This document shows, in pieces, positions 15,414 to 23,179 of a stretch of DNA of 40,391 nucleotides. The notes below the pieces were generated by a model. It searched no databases. It worked only from the letters and a program-made list of their open reading frames with translations, and had not been told where the DNA came from. The stretch's first letter is position 1; every line of letters starts with the position of its first letter. The DNA is from Enterovibrio norvegicus FF-33 (GTDB lineage Bacteria > Pseudomonadota > Gammaproteobacteria > Enterobacterales > Vibrionaceae), in NCBI RefSeq assembly GCF_000286835.2, contig NZ_AJYD02000022.1, positions 1 to 40,391 on the forward strand, given 5' to 3'. A program made the translations under genes and the position numbers.

Positions 15414-16961
15414 CTAGCCCCAGCGAGTATCAAAAGTCACTTTGAATCTGACACCAGAATCACTCTCCCATGTATCATCTGATGGTGTGTATCTCAGGTG
15501 AATGTTATCGCCGTTTTTGACTTTGATATCTATCCGCTCTTTGCATCGGTGCAACACGACGGTTTCAATGTGTCTCTTGAGGTACTGATGCAATCTCAAA
15601 CGCTCAGAATCTTCATTGATTTTAGCTGTCACTTCCTCTAAATCTACGTAATCATCTTCAATCACTTTGAGGCTTTGGAGGTCGATTAGCTCCTGCTTGA
15701 TAGCTTCTACACGCTGCTCGGCTTTCCTAATGGCTGTACTGATGTAAGTGCTAGACCCATTCTCTTCTAAGTCACTAATAAGGTTTGATACTTTCTTTTC
15801 GAGTCCTACTAGCTCACCCTCTAACTGCATTTCCTTTGCGTTGTCGTTTGGCTTGTTTGCAAAGGTGGTTAGTAGTTTTTGCAATGCGATAAGTACAACC
15901 CATTGAACCGAGTAGTAGCGGTGACCTACATATTTACACCCTGCGCCATGTCTGGCAGTGCCACATACAAGATAATAACCGCCTTTATCTGATGTCCCTT
16001 TGTTTACGAATTGGACTGTAGACCCACACTCACAACTAACAAAGCCAGAGAATATATTCTTGGTCTTACCGTTACGGATTGCCCCTGTGCCGCCTTTTCG
16101 TCTCGCTTGTGTTGCTGCTTGTGCTCTATGCCAGAGGTCTTTATCAATGATTTGTGGATAGTAGTCCTTCAATATATTGCCTGTAGGAACTCGCTCACCG
16201 AGCTTGTTCGTAATGTGAGGAATATACTCACCTAGAACAGAAGTACCGTTTAGTAGCTTTGTGACGTACGAGATATGCCATTGTTTAGCTCTACTGCCTA
16301 TTGGCTTGATTCCCTCAGTGTTTAAACGTCTGATTAAAGCAACTCGACCATAGCCATCTGCCGATAACATAAACATGTATTTCACGATGGCTGCTTTCAT
16401 AACGTTCACGGTGATTGCGGTCTTGTCTTCGTTATATTCAAGCCATGCTGGTAAATGAGCACCTAAAGGCTTCTCGTGGGCTATCGCTTGTTTAGCATGC
16501 CATGCGTCAGCGAGACGCTTGCTCTTTGATGCTGATTCCTCATGCGCTCTACTCATGATGACAAGTGAGATAATCAGCTTAGTCATATCCAGTTGACCTT
16601 TCTTGTAGACCTGATTATCCATGAGAGTAACAACGTTAATGCCTAGGTCTACGAGTTCCATTAGTAGGCGCATTGATTTCTCAACGGGTTGACGACTCAT
16701 GCGGTCGAAACTTTCTAGCAGTAGCCAACTGCCCTCCGATATTGCTCCCTCTTTGACCGCATCAATGAAATGGGACAATGCACCCTGTTCACTGTTTCTA
16801 CCTTTAAAGCCGCTAACGCCTAGGTCTTGGAATGACAGTGGTTGAAGCGCTAGACCATGTTCTTCTGCGTATCTATTAGCGGTCTCTGATTGCCGCTGTA
16901 GGCTGCGCCCTTCAATCTGCCCCTTGGTACTGAAACGAATGTAACTGTATGCTTTTTCCAT
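15414..16961 (-). CDS. Large serine recombinase (integrase of the comM element)
   Basis: At 515 aa this fits the large serine recombinase class. The N-terminal resolvase domain (about 1-155) has Ser11 in YIRFSTKGQ, the arginine-bearing ESFDRMSR and DLGVSGFKGRN. A recombinase domain follows (about 165-285; RRLNTEGIKP, KLLNGTSVLGEY). A zinc ribbon has Cys310, Cys312, Cys333 and Cys342. A coiled coil (about 375-430) is of the kind that controls direction of integration. The gene starts about 50 bp from the right junction, the usual place for an integrase beside its own attachment site. It almost certainly placed the element in comM. A separate directionality factor is not recognised; the small cargo proteins are candidates. 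Confidence 0.95.
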   Translation of the reverse strand: MEKAYSYIRFSTKGQIEGRSLQRQSETANRYAEEHGLALQPLSFQDLGVSGFKGRNSEQGALSHFIDAVKEGAISEGSWLLLESFDRMSRQPVEKSMRLLMELVDLGINVVTLMDNQVYKKGQLDMTKLIISLVIMSRAHEESASKSKRLADAWHAKQAIAHEKPLGAHLPAWLEYNEDKTAITVNVMKAAIVKYMFMLSADGYGRVALIRRLNTEGIKPIGSRAKQWHISYVTKLLNGTSVLGEYIPHITNKLGERVPTGNILKDYYPQIIDKDLWHRAQAATQARRKGGTGAIRNGKTKNIFSGFVSCECGSTVQFVNKGTSDKGGYYLVCGTARHGAGCKYVGHRYYSVQWVVLIALQKLLTTFANKPNDNAKEMQLEGELVGLEKKVSNLISDLEENGSSTYISTAIRKAEQRVEAIKQELIDLQSLKVIEDDYVDLEEVTAKINEDSERLRLHQYLKRHIETVVLHRCKERIDIKVKNGDNIHLRYTPSDDTWESDSGVRFKVTFDTRWG

Positions 16962-16987
16962 CTACATCTAATGCCTAAAGTACTATG

Positions 16988-17011
16988 GGTCTATTGTATC
17001 CTTAATTGCTT
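16988..17011. other. attR: right junction and attP half-arm
   Basis: The arm GGTCTATTGTATCCTTAATTG is 21 bp in two blocks (16988-17008), followed by the core CTT (17009-17011) and resumed comM sequence. The outer GGTCTATT mirrors AATAGACC of the left end; the inner AGG at offsets 7-9 from the core is also shared. Joined in a circle, the ends form a 45-bp site, two 21-bp arms around CTT. Confidence 0.75.
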
Positions 17012-17890
17012 TTTCTCGGACCGCCAGGGACAGGAAAAACCATGCTGGCATCGCGAATGGCCGATTTATTGCCACCCATGAGCGATACAGAAGCATTGGA
17101 AACAGCCGCCATCACCTCACTGACTGAGCGTCCATTACACGAAGGCAATTGGCGTCAACGTCCGTTTCGCGCTCCTCACCACTCTAGCTCCATGGCAGCG
17201 CTGGTTGGCGGCGGTACAGTACCTAAGCCGGGTGAGATATCCTTAGCGCACAACGGTATTCTATTTCTTGATGAGATGCCCGAGTTTGAGCGCAAAGTCT
17301 TAGATTCATTAAGAGAGCCGTTGGAATCTGGCGAAGTAATGATTTCACGCGCGAACAGTAAAACCCGCTTTCCTTCCCGCTTTCAGTTGATAGGAGCGTT
17401 AAACCCAAGCCCTACAGGGCATTACGAAGGCCAACTAGCGCGGTCGAATCCACAAGCCACATTGCGGTATCTTAATCGCTTGTCGGGTCCTTTTCTGGAT
17501 CGCTTTGATCTATCCATCGAAATCCCAGCCCTTCCTCGTGGCACTCTGACGGAAGGCGGCGATCGCGGCGAGCCCACCAGCGTGGTGAAAGCGCGAATCG
17601 AAAAAGCGCGAGGGGTGATGCTCTCTCGGGCAGGAAAAGCAAACTGTTTGCTATCAAGCCGCGAGATTGAAACCTATTGCCCGCTATCAAAAGCGGATGC
17701 GGATTTTCTTGAAACCGCACTGCATCGACTAGGTTTGTCTATTCGTGCTTACCATCGCATTATCAAAGTGGCGCGCACCATTGCTGATCTGTCTGGTGAG
17801 CCGCATATTCAGCGTGGGCATCTCGCCGAGGCGCTGGGCTACCGCTCTATGGATCGTTTACTCAAGCAGTTGACCTCTTTGGCGAGTTAG
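17012..17890 (+). pseudogene. comM: comM, 3' part (AAA+ ATPase portion)
   Basis: This is the remaining 292 residues of ComM. They include Walker A GPPGTGKT directly after the junction, the zinc/arginine region RPFRAPHHSSSMAALVGGG, Walker B GILFLDEMPEF, sensor 1 GALNPSPTGHY, the RLSGPFLDRFDL arginine-finger region, and the C-terminal lid ending SMDRLLKQLTSLAS. The frame is open from TTG at 17006 inside the element, but there is no ribosome site or adjacent promoter, so I treat it as untranslated. Together with 10971-11618 it gives a 508-aa ComM (E. coli 506) with no other lesion, so the allele would be repaired by exact excision. Confidence 0.95.
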
Positions 17891-17924
17891 CCCACCAGAA
17901 GTTGATGGGCCTCTGGGTAACTGA

Positions 17925-18920
17925 ATGGTGTTTTTTATGGCTGCGGCGTATGATTACGCCTCAATAAAAAATTCAGTCTACCGTATTGGAATCATCACTT
18001 TGCTTTTGCTCCTCAACATGCTTTTTTTCAGCGTCAATACCGCAGTGAGTTCTTTGCTTCTTTGCGTATTAGCGTTAATCAAAATGGCTTTGCCCGTTCC
18101 TGTGCTGCAACATGTGCTCACTCGTTTTAGCAATAACATTATGTGGGTATGGGCAACCCTAAATCATAAAATGTTGAACCTGACATCCGGGGTGGAGTGG
18201 GACATTCAAGGTGGTGAATCACTGAGTAAAGATGATTGGTATTTGCTGATTTGTAACCACTTAAGTTGGACTGACATCATCGTTGTTTTTTCGGTATTTC
18301 GTAACCGTATCCCCATGGCGAAGTTCTTTCTTAAGCAGCAATTGTTGTATGTCCCTTTTCTTGGCATGGCCTGCTGGGCGGTAGATATGCCGTTCATGAA
18401 ACGATATTCACGTCAGTATTTGCTCAAAAACCCACAAAAACGTGGCAGCGATTTGGCCTCAACACGTAAATCCTGTGAGCGCTTTCGCCAAACGCCGACC
18501 ACCGTGGTGAACTTCGTTGAAGGTACCCGTTTCACCGAACGGAAGCAGCGCCTCAGCCAATCTCCTTTCAAACACCTTCTGTCGCCAAAGACTGGCGGGA
18601 TTGCCTATACCCTTAGTGCAATGGGCGATCAATTTGATGCCATTATCAATGTAACGGTGGCCTATCCAGAAAACCGTGAATTGCCGTTCAAAGATTTACT
18701 GTCCGGAAAGATGAAGAGAGTCGTCGTGCGTATAGATAGTTTGCCTGTTGATGCCAAGATTAGGGGTGACTACTTTAACGACAAAGCCTTCAAGCACGAA
18801 TTCCAACAATGGCTGCATCAGCGCTGGCTGGAAAAAGATGACGTGTTAGATGGGATTTACAATGATGAACATCATGCGCAAATTGATACGCGTGAACACC
18901 AAGAATCAAATGCGGCTTAA
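17925..18920 (+). CDS. yihG: YihG-family membrane acyltransferase
   Basis: This 331-aa protein is a PlsC-type 1-acyl-glycerophosphate acyltransferase homologue, similar over its length to E. coli YihG. An N-terminal hydrophobic stretch (about 21-62) anchors it in the inner membrane. Catalytic motif I is NHLSWTD (His112, Asp117), and motif III is VEGTRFT (Glu199-Arg202). The block WAVDMPFMKRYSRQYL is characteristic of the YihG/YihF branch. It probably transfers acyl groups in phospholipid synthesis or remodelling; the exact substrate is not evident. The ATG at 17925 has only GGG upstream; ATG 17937 is an alternative. It lies 34 bp after the comM remnant and is ended by a terminator shared with dsbA. 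Confidence 0.9.
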   Translation: MVFFMAAAYDYASIKNSVYRIGIITLLLLLNMLFFSVNTAVSSLLLCVLALIKMALPVPVLQHVLTRFSNNIMWVWATLNHKMLNLTSGVEWDIQGGESLSKDDWYLLICNHLSWTDIIVVFSVFRNRIPMAKFFLKQQLLYVPFLGMACWAVDMPFMKRYSRQYLLKNPQKRGSDLASTRKSCERFRQTPTTVVNFVEGTRFTERKQRLSQSPFKHLLSPKTGGIAYTLSAMGDQFDAIINVTVAYPENRELPFKDLLSGKMKRVVVRIDSLPVDAKIRGDYFNDKAFKHEFQQWLHQRWLEKDDVLDGIYNDEHHAQIDTREHQESNAA

Positions 18921-18950
18921 GCTGGGTTGTTCAACACGACATCCAAAACG

Positions 18951-18976
18951 AAAAAAGGGCCAATCGGCCCTTTTTT
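18951..18976. terminator. Bidirectional terminator between yihG and dsbA
   Basis: AAAAAAGGGCC-AATC-GGCCCTTTTTT forms a perfect 11-bp stem with A and T runs, so it works on both strands between convergent genes. Confidence 0.95.
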
Positions 18977-18989
18977 GATGTTGTCTGTT

Positions 18990-19592
18990 TTACTGCGTGA
19001 GTAGGAAGTTGACCAACTCAAAGTAATCCTCGGTCGATTTCACGGTTTTTGGCGTCACGTGATATTTACCGTTCACGATAACCGCGGGCACGCCACGCAA
19101 GCCTGATGCTTGGAACCCTTTATCAAAACGGTTTGCCATCGCGTTCGCTGCAAAGCTGTTGAAGGTACCATCATATTGCTCGGCATCGACGCCTTCATCG
19201 ATGAACATTTGGCGCAATTCTTCGTCATTACGTGGTGGTTTTTGCAAAAGGTGTATACGGTTAAAAATCACCGGCATCATTTTGTCTTCCACACCGAGCA
19301 TGATCGCTGTTGCTTGCGCTTTGCTTAGCGATTTGCCCATATTGCCACCCATAAATGAAACATGGTTTTTGTTGAAGGCAACATTCTCAGGGATCTGCTT
19401 TTTCAGTTCTTCCATCAAACCTTGGCTTTTGAAGCAATGCGGGCAGTAGAAAGAAAAGAATTCGGTCACGGTTGGTGACTCAGTCTTTGGTAAATTCAGT
19501 ACCTGATAATCTTCACCCGCATTAAAGCGTGCTGCGTGTGCCGAAAAGGCCAACATTGTGACTGCCGCAAAGGCTAATAGTTTCTTCAACAT
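18990..19592 (-). CDS. dsbA: Periplasmic thiol:disulfide oxidoreductase DsbA
   Basis: DsbA introduces disulfide bonds into exported proteins in the periplasm and is re-oxidised by DsbB. The 200-aa precursor has a signal peptide of about 20 residues (LLAFAAVTMLAFSAHA). The thioredoxin fold carries the active site FYCPHCF (Cys50-Pro-His-Cys53) and the cis-proline loop GVPAVIVNGKY (Pro169), with an inserted helical domain between. GGGAGA lies before the ATG. It follows srkA on the same strand with a 36-bp gap, the same pairing as in enterics, where envelope stress controls the pair. Confidence 0.97.
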   Translation of the reverse strand: MLKKLLAFAAVTMLAFSAHAARFNAGEDYQVLNLPKTESPTVTEFFSFYCPHCFKSQGLMEELKKQIPENVAFNKNHVSFMGGNMGKSLSKAQATAIMLGVEDKMMPVIFNRIHLLQKPPRNDEELRQMFIDEGVDAEQYDGTFNSFAANAMANRFDKGFQASGLRGVPAVIVNGKYHVTPKTVKSTEDYFELVNFLLTQ

Positions 19593-19628
19593 AACGTTCT
19601 TTCTCCCTGAGTATAATTATTAGTCGTC

Positions 19629-20615
19629 CTACCAATGAGGCGTCAGTGACAGCACTGGCTCCTCAAGCGCTGCCAATTGTTCTTTAAAGGCGAGGACCTG
19701 ATTTTCCCAGTATTTTGCCTCACCAAACCAAGGAAATGCACGAGGAAAAGCAGGATCTTGCCAACGTTTTGCCAGCCAAGCCATGTAATGCACCATTCTA
19801 AGACCGCGTAAAGGTTCAATAAGTTGCAATTGTTGGTGCGGAAAATCATGAAATTCTGAATAGGCCTCAGCAATGGTATCAAGCTGTGCAATGCGATCAT
19901 TGCGGTCGCCGTTAAGTAGCATCCAGATATCTTGAACCGCCGGGCCGTTTCGCGCATCGTCGAGATCAACGAACATTGGACCATCTCGCCACAAAATATT
20001 ACTCGGGTGACAGTCGCCGTGAAGACGAATGGATGGCCAGTTATTTTCCCACTGAGACTCCAATACGCCGATCAGTCTGTCTAGATCAGAAAAAAAGCTG
20101 TTTTCTAGGTGCATGGGAATGAAGCTGCTGTTTTCCAATTCGCGGCGCGGCTGGAAAACGTACTCTTCAAGGCCCAGAGTCGGGCGGTGCACGAATGGGT
20201 TGCTGGTGCCAACTTGGTGAATGCGGCCAAGGAAGCGACCGACCATTTCTAGTTGATCCCAGTTATCGACTTCAAAAGAACGTCCACCAACACTGGGGAA
20301 CACCGCAAATCGATAGCCTTCATAGTTAAACAAGGTCGTGCCACCCAGGTTCATTGGCACAGCAACGGGAATGTCCGCATTTTGTAGATCGAGTGCAAAT
20401 TGGTGTTCTTCGAGGATCTGTTCATCGCTCCAACGTTGTGGGCGATAAATCTTGGTCACTAAGCGGCGACGGTGTTCATCTTGAAATTGATAGACGCGGT
20501 TTTCATAGCTGTTGAGTGCCAGCAAACCGGATTCGGGGCGAATACCGACCGATTCTAGCGCATTAAGCAGCATATCTGGGGTCAGTTGTTGGTAGTTAAA
20601 TTGCGCGTCGCTCAT
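19629..20615 (-). CDS. srkA: Stress response kinase A (YihE/RdoA)
   Basis: SrkA is a cytosolic Ser/Thr protein kinase with an aminoglycoside-phosphotransferase (choline-kinase-like) fold that protects stressed cells in E. coli. This copy is 328 aa, the family length. The ATP-lobe lysine region is RRRLVTKIYRP. The catalytic loop is LHGDCHPSNILW (Asp201, Asn206), and the metal-binding DFG equivalent is FVDLDDARNGP (Asp217). It is the first gene of the srkA-dsbA unit. Both key acidic residues are present, so an active kinase is expected. Confidence 0.95.
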   Translation of the reverse strand: MSDAQFNYQQLTPDMLLNALESVGIRPESGLLALNSYENRVYQFQDEHRRRLVTKIYRPQRWSDEQILEEHQFALDLQNADIPVAVPMNLGGTTLFNYEGYRFAVFPSVGGRSFEVDNWDQLEMVGRFLGRIHQVGTSNPFVHRPTLGLEEYVFQPRRELENSSFIPMHLENSFFSDLDRLIGVLESQWENNWPSIRLHGDCHPSNILWRDGPMFVDLDDARNGPAVQDIWMLLNGDRNDRIAQLDTIAEAYSEFHDFPHQQLQLIEPLRGLRMVHYMAWLAKRWQDPAFPRAFPWFGEAKYWENQVLAFKEQLAALEEPVLSLTPHW

Positions 20616-20700
20616 AGGATCACTTGGGTTAGGTGATGATATGTGATGGTATCAGAGAATCTGTGGCGGATGACGATTGTGGTAAAAAATGTGTGGCAGC

Positions 20701-20727
20701 AAAAAAGGGCGCTATTTAGCGCCCTTT
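20701..20727 (-). terminator. Terminator after ccoG
   Basis: On the minus strand AAAGGGCGCTA / TAGCGCCCTTT is followed by a T run. It lies 15 bp after the ccoG stop. Confidence 0.92.
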
Positions 20728-20741
20728 GATGGATGGAAATA

Positions 20742-22169
20742 TCAGAGTTTGCTGATAAATCGACTTTCTGTTTCTACTGACTTTTGGTCATCACCGGATT
20801 GTCGCTCAAGCACAAAGGTAATGTTAGCCACGGGCGTGCTGAGTTCGTAAGGGTCAATCGCAAGACTGACGGGTAGCGTAAACACTTCCCCCGCTTTCAG
20901 CGTGACTTTTTGTTTGCCATACCATTCGATGCCATCAATACCTGTCACTGACAATGAGTAGGTTTCAGGTTGCTGAGTCTTGTTGAGGATTTTCAATGTG
21001 TAGGTATTCTCAATCAAGCCATCACTGTTGGTTCTAAACAGTTCTGTGCGGTCTCGAATAACGTCAAGACGCATCGGCTGCACTTCTGCCAACAAATAGA
21101 AAAACAGAGCACACATGGCAATCATGACCACGCCATAACCAATAAGTTTAGGGCGTGCAATATCGATGTCATGACCCTCTAACTTATGCTCTGTGGTGTA
21201 GCTGATAAGGCCTTTTGCGTAATTCATCTTTTCCATGGTTTCATCACAAGCATCGATACATGCGCCACAGTTAATGCACTCATATTGCAAACCATCGCGG
21301 ATATCGATACCCGTCGGGCAGACTTGCACACAAAGGTTACAATCGATGCAATCACCCAGCCCTAGCTCTTTGGGATCTTTTTTACGAGGGCGTGGGCCGC
21401 GTTGCTCTCCACGGCTGGAGTCATAGCCAACGATGAAAGTGTCTTTGTCGAACATGGCGGATTGAAAGCGAGCGTACGGGCACATGTGAATACACATGAT
21501 GGAGCGCATCCAGCCTGCATTGCCGTAGGTACACACACTGAAAAACAGCACCCAGAAGGTTACCCAGAAAGTACTGCTGAAGGTGAAAAATTCAATAAAC
21601 AACGTTTTGACGGGCACGAAGTAACCCACAAACGTGAGGCCTGTGAGTAGCGCCACTGCAAACCAGCAGATGTGTTTGATCGCTTTTCTTGCTATCAGCG
21701 CTTTGGTGGGAGGCAATGAATCTTGCTTGCGGCGTTTGTTGGCCGAGCCTTCCAGTTTTTCTTCAAACCAAATGTAGATAAAAGTCCACACGGTTTGAGG
21801 GCATAGATAGCCACACCATACTCGGCCTAAAAAGGTGGTAATAAAGAAGAGGCCAAAGGCGGCTATCATCAGTACAGACGCGAGCAGTGTCAGGTCTTGC
21901 GGCCAAAGCGTCGTGCCAAAGAAATTAAATTGCTGGTGGCCAATATCAATCAGAATGGCTTGCCGGTCTCCGTAGGGGATCCATGGTGTGAGTACAAACA
22001 ACAACAGGAAGAACCACCCCATCTTCTGGCGTAGTTTTTGGTAGATCCCTTTTGCCTCTCGCACATAAATGCGATTGCTTGGATTGAAGCGATCTCCGCT
22101 TCCTTTGTGGGTCTTGGGGTTAAATTCTTTTGCGGTGACGTCTTTAACGTCGATTTTATCCTTGCTCAT
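20742..22169 (-). CDS. ccoG: Cytochrome oxidase accessory protein CcoG (RdxA/FixG family)
   Basis: CcoG is an inner-membrane ferredoxin-like protein that helps copper delivery and maturation of cbb3-type cytochrome oxidase in known systems. The 475-aa product has about five hydrophobic segments (51-66, 92-115, 168-186, 195-213, 340-360). It has the motifs WCGYLCP (119-124) and IHMCP, and two ferredoxin clusters: Cys274/277/280/284 and Cys298/301/304/308. A C-terminal Ig-like FixG domain (from about 375) lies in the periplasm. The start MSKDKIDVKD follows AGGTG; 16 upstream in-frame residues are rejected. The gene stands alone here, away from any ccoNOQP operon. Confidence 0.95.
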   Translation of the reverse strand: MSKDKIDVKDVTAKEFNPKTHKGSGDRFNPSNRIYVREAKGIYQKLRQKMGWFFLLLFVLTPWIPYGDRQAILIDIGHQQFNFFGTTLWPQDLTLLASVLMIAAFGLFFITTFLGRVWCGYLCPQTVWTFIYIWFEEKLEGSANKRRKQDSLPPTKALIARKAIKHICWFAVALLTGLTFVGYFVPVKTLFIEFFTFSSTFWVTFWVLFFSVCTYGNAGWMRSIMCIHMCPYARFQSAMFDKDTFIVGYDSSRGEQRGPRPRKKDPKELGLGDCIDCNLCVQVCPTGIDIRDGLQYECINCGACIDACDETMEKMNYAKGLISYTTEHKLEGHDIDIARPKLIGYGVVMIAMCALFFYLLAEVQPMRLDVIRDRTELFRTNSDGLIENTYTLKILNKTQQPETYSLSVTGIDGIEWYGKQKVTLKAGEVFTLPVSLAIDPYELSTPVANITFVLERQSGDDQKSVETESRFISKL

Positions 22170-22370
22170 GACACCTGCATTCCTTGGGTCAAACGGGTTT
22201 CCCCGACGTATCTGCACGGGTACGTTGCCTGTGCATCATTCGATTAAGGCTTATCTCAATGATAGACCGCAAATTATACCGTAGCTGATGCAGGGATTTC
22301 TGTGCGTATGGTGGGAAATTAATCGGCAAGAATGCGGGGGTGGCGTGTAACAGCTGATTGTTTTGAAATA

Positions 22371-22400
22371 AAAAAGCGAAACCCAAAGGCTTCGCTTTTC
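22371..22400 (-). terminator. Terminator after yihD
   Basis: On the minus strand AAAAGCGAA / TTCGCTTTT with a 10-nt loop is followed by TTATTTC. It lies 23 bp beyond the yihD stop. Confidence 0.85.
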
Positions 22401-22422
22401 TGTCCGGTATTCTGACTGGCTT

Positions 22423-22689
22423 TTAGCTAATGATGCCACGCGCTCGTAAGATGGCGGTTTTGAAGTCATTCTCGCAATCTTTAGCAAGGCCTGGGATCAT
22501 TTCATCTTTGTTGCTGTTACGCATTTTCAGATGATAGATCAGCACGTCATCGGTCAGATCTTCCAGTTTTCCCACATACCCAGCTTCTTGTGCCAATCTG
22601 CCGATCATCTCAATCAGATTCAACTCAGGCTCTTTTTGCCATTCAGGGTGAAGCAATTCGATCAGTTCGTTTACGCGATGACATTTCAT
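22423..22689 (-). CDS. yihD: YihD family protein (DUF1040)
   Basis: This 88-aa cytosolic protein is very similar to E. coli YihD (89 aa): [26 protein letters not shown]-like [38 protein letters not shown]. No biochemical function is established. The start is set by the family N-terminus and GGAGTC upstream; 29 further upstream in-frame residues are rejected. A possible small gene (22794-22958) lies directly upstream on the same strand with no terminator between, so the two may share a transcript. Confidence 0.93.
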   Translation of the reverse strand: MKCHRVNELIELLHPEWQKEPELNLIEMIGRLAQEAGYVGKLEDLTDDVLIYHLKMRNSNKDEMIPGLAKDCENDFKTAILRARGIIS

Positions 22690-22793
22690 TGAAGACTCCA
22701 AAAAAAGTGAGCAATTAGCCTTAGTTTTTATGTGTCTTACAGTACCAGATTCATGTTGTGCAGACCACGTTGGCATGAATATGTGGTGTCCGA

Positions 22794-22958
22794 TTAGGCC
22801 GCTTCACCCGTTGGAACTTCGCTATTGATGGGGATTGGACGGACTAACGTCAGATCTGGAGTAGTGTTGACCTCAGGCTTGGCTTTGAAGCGAGGCGCGA
22901 AAGAGGTTGAACGCATACGTGCAGGAGTACGGGTAACACGAATAGTAGCAGGGCGCAT
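22794..22958 (-). CDS. Possible small basic protein (54 aa), unrecognised
   Basis: This short minus-strand frame runs ATG to TAA. Its codons (CGT, GCT, ACT, GTT, CCT, ACC) look like those of well-expressed host genes, which argues for real coding. The N-terminal half is Arg/Thr/Pro-rich ([20 protein letters not shown]); the C-terminal half is acidic to neutral and ends TGEAA. No membrane segment or known domain is seen. The ribosome site is weak (GAGAA). A good -10 element with a GC-rich discriminator lies about 120 bp upstream. It could instead be the leader of yihD. Recognition would need homologues at the same locus. Confidence 0.5.
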   Translation of the reverse strand: MRPATIRVTRTPARMRSTSFAPRFKAKPEVNTTPDLTLVRPIPINSEVPTGEAA

Positions 22959-23073
22959 TTATTGGGGTTCTCATTCATTGCGCATCCATGACGAGTATCA
23001 AATACAAAGTGACGTCAGGGATTCCGTTGGCTGCTAGCCTTACTGCGTGTTCACTCTGGAGTGTAATTTTCGC

Positions 23074-23081
23074 GCGGAGTA
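23074..23081 (-). promoter_or_regulatory. Candidate -10 element upstream of the small basic ORF
   Basis: On the minus strand TATACT is followed by CCGCGCG, a GC-rich discriminator seen at growth-regulated promoters. The -35 region at 17 bp is only T-rich, so the match is partial. Confidence 0.4.
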
Positions 23082-23116
23082 TAACGAAAAATAACTGATG
23101 AAAAAAGCAGCAATTG

Positions 23117-23157
23117 AAAAATAATTAAGGCGGCATCACGCCACCTTAATTATTTTT
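23117..23157. terminator. Terminator after the diguanylate cyclase gene
   Basis: AATAATTAAGG / CCTTAATTATT is an 11-bp stem extended by GGC/GCC after one mismatch, with A and T runs on both sides. It lies 22 bp beyond the minus-strand stop. Confidence 0.88.
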
Positions 23158-23179
23158 ATGCCACGCTTTGGTGAGCCCT

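Larger units (their letters stand above)
11616..17011. mobile_element. Integrated serine-recombinase element inside comM, 5,393 bp
   Basis: The two halves of comM flank about 5.4 kb of unrelated, more AT-rich DNA. CTT is present at both junctions (11616-11618 and 17009-17011). Joining 10971-11618 to 17012-17890 gives 1,527 bp, an exact in-frame comM of 508 codons plus stop, with the expected sequence NLLFLGPPGTGKT at the seam. No target duplication longer than this 3-bp identity is seen, as expected of a large serine integrase rather than a DDE transposase. Cargo in order: DUF3800 gene (-), serine resolvase (+), ParB-domain gene (+), exported nuclease-like gene (-), large serine recombinase (-). 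No phage structural, conjugation or transposition (tni) genes are present. Confidence 0.93.

Noticed and set aside
11616-17011. AbaR/Tn7-like transposon in comM
   Set aside because: No tniA/B/C-type genes, no terminal transposon repeats and no 5-bp target duplication. A large serine recombinase sits at the right junction.
11616-17011. Prophage or conjugative element
   Set aside because: Only five genes, none for capsid, tail, lysis, relaxase or type IV secretion.
22825-23037. 70-codon plus-strand frame
   Set aside because: The minus-strand frame at 22794-22958 has clearly better codon use and a candidate promoter; the plus frame has neither.
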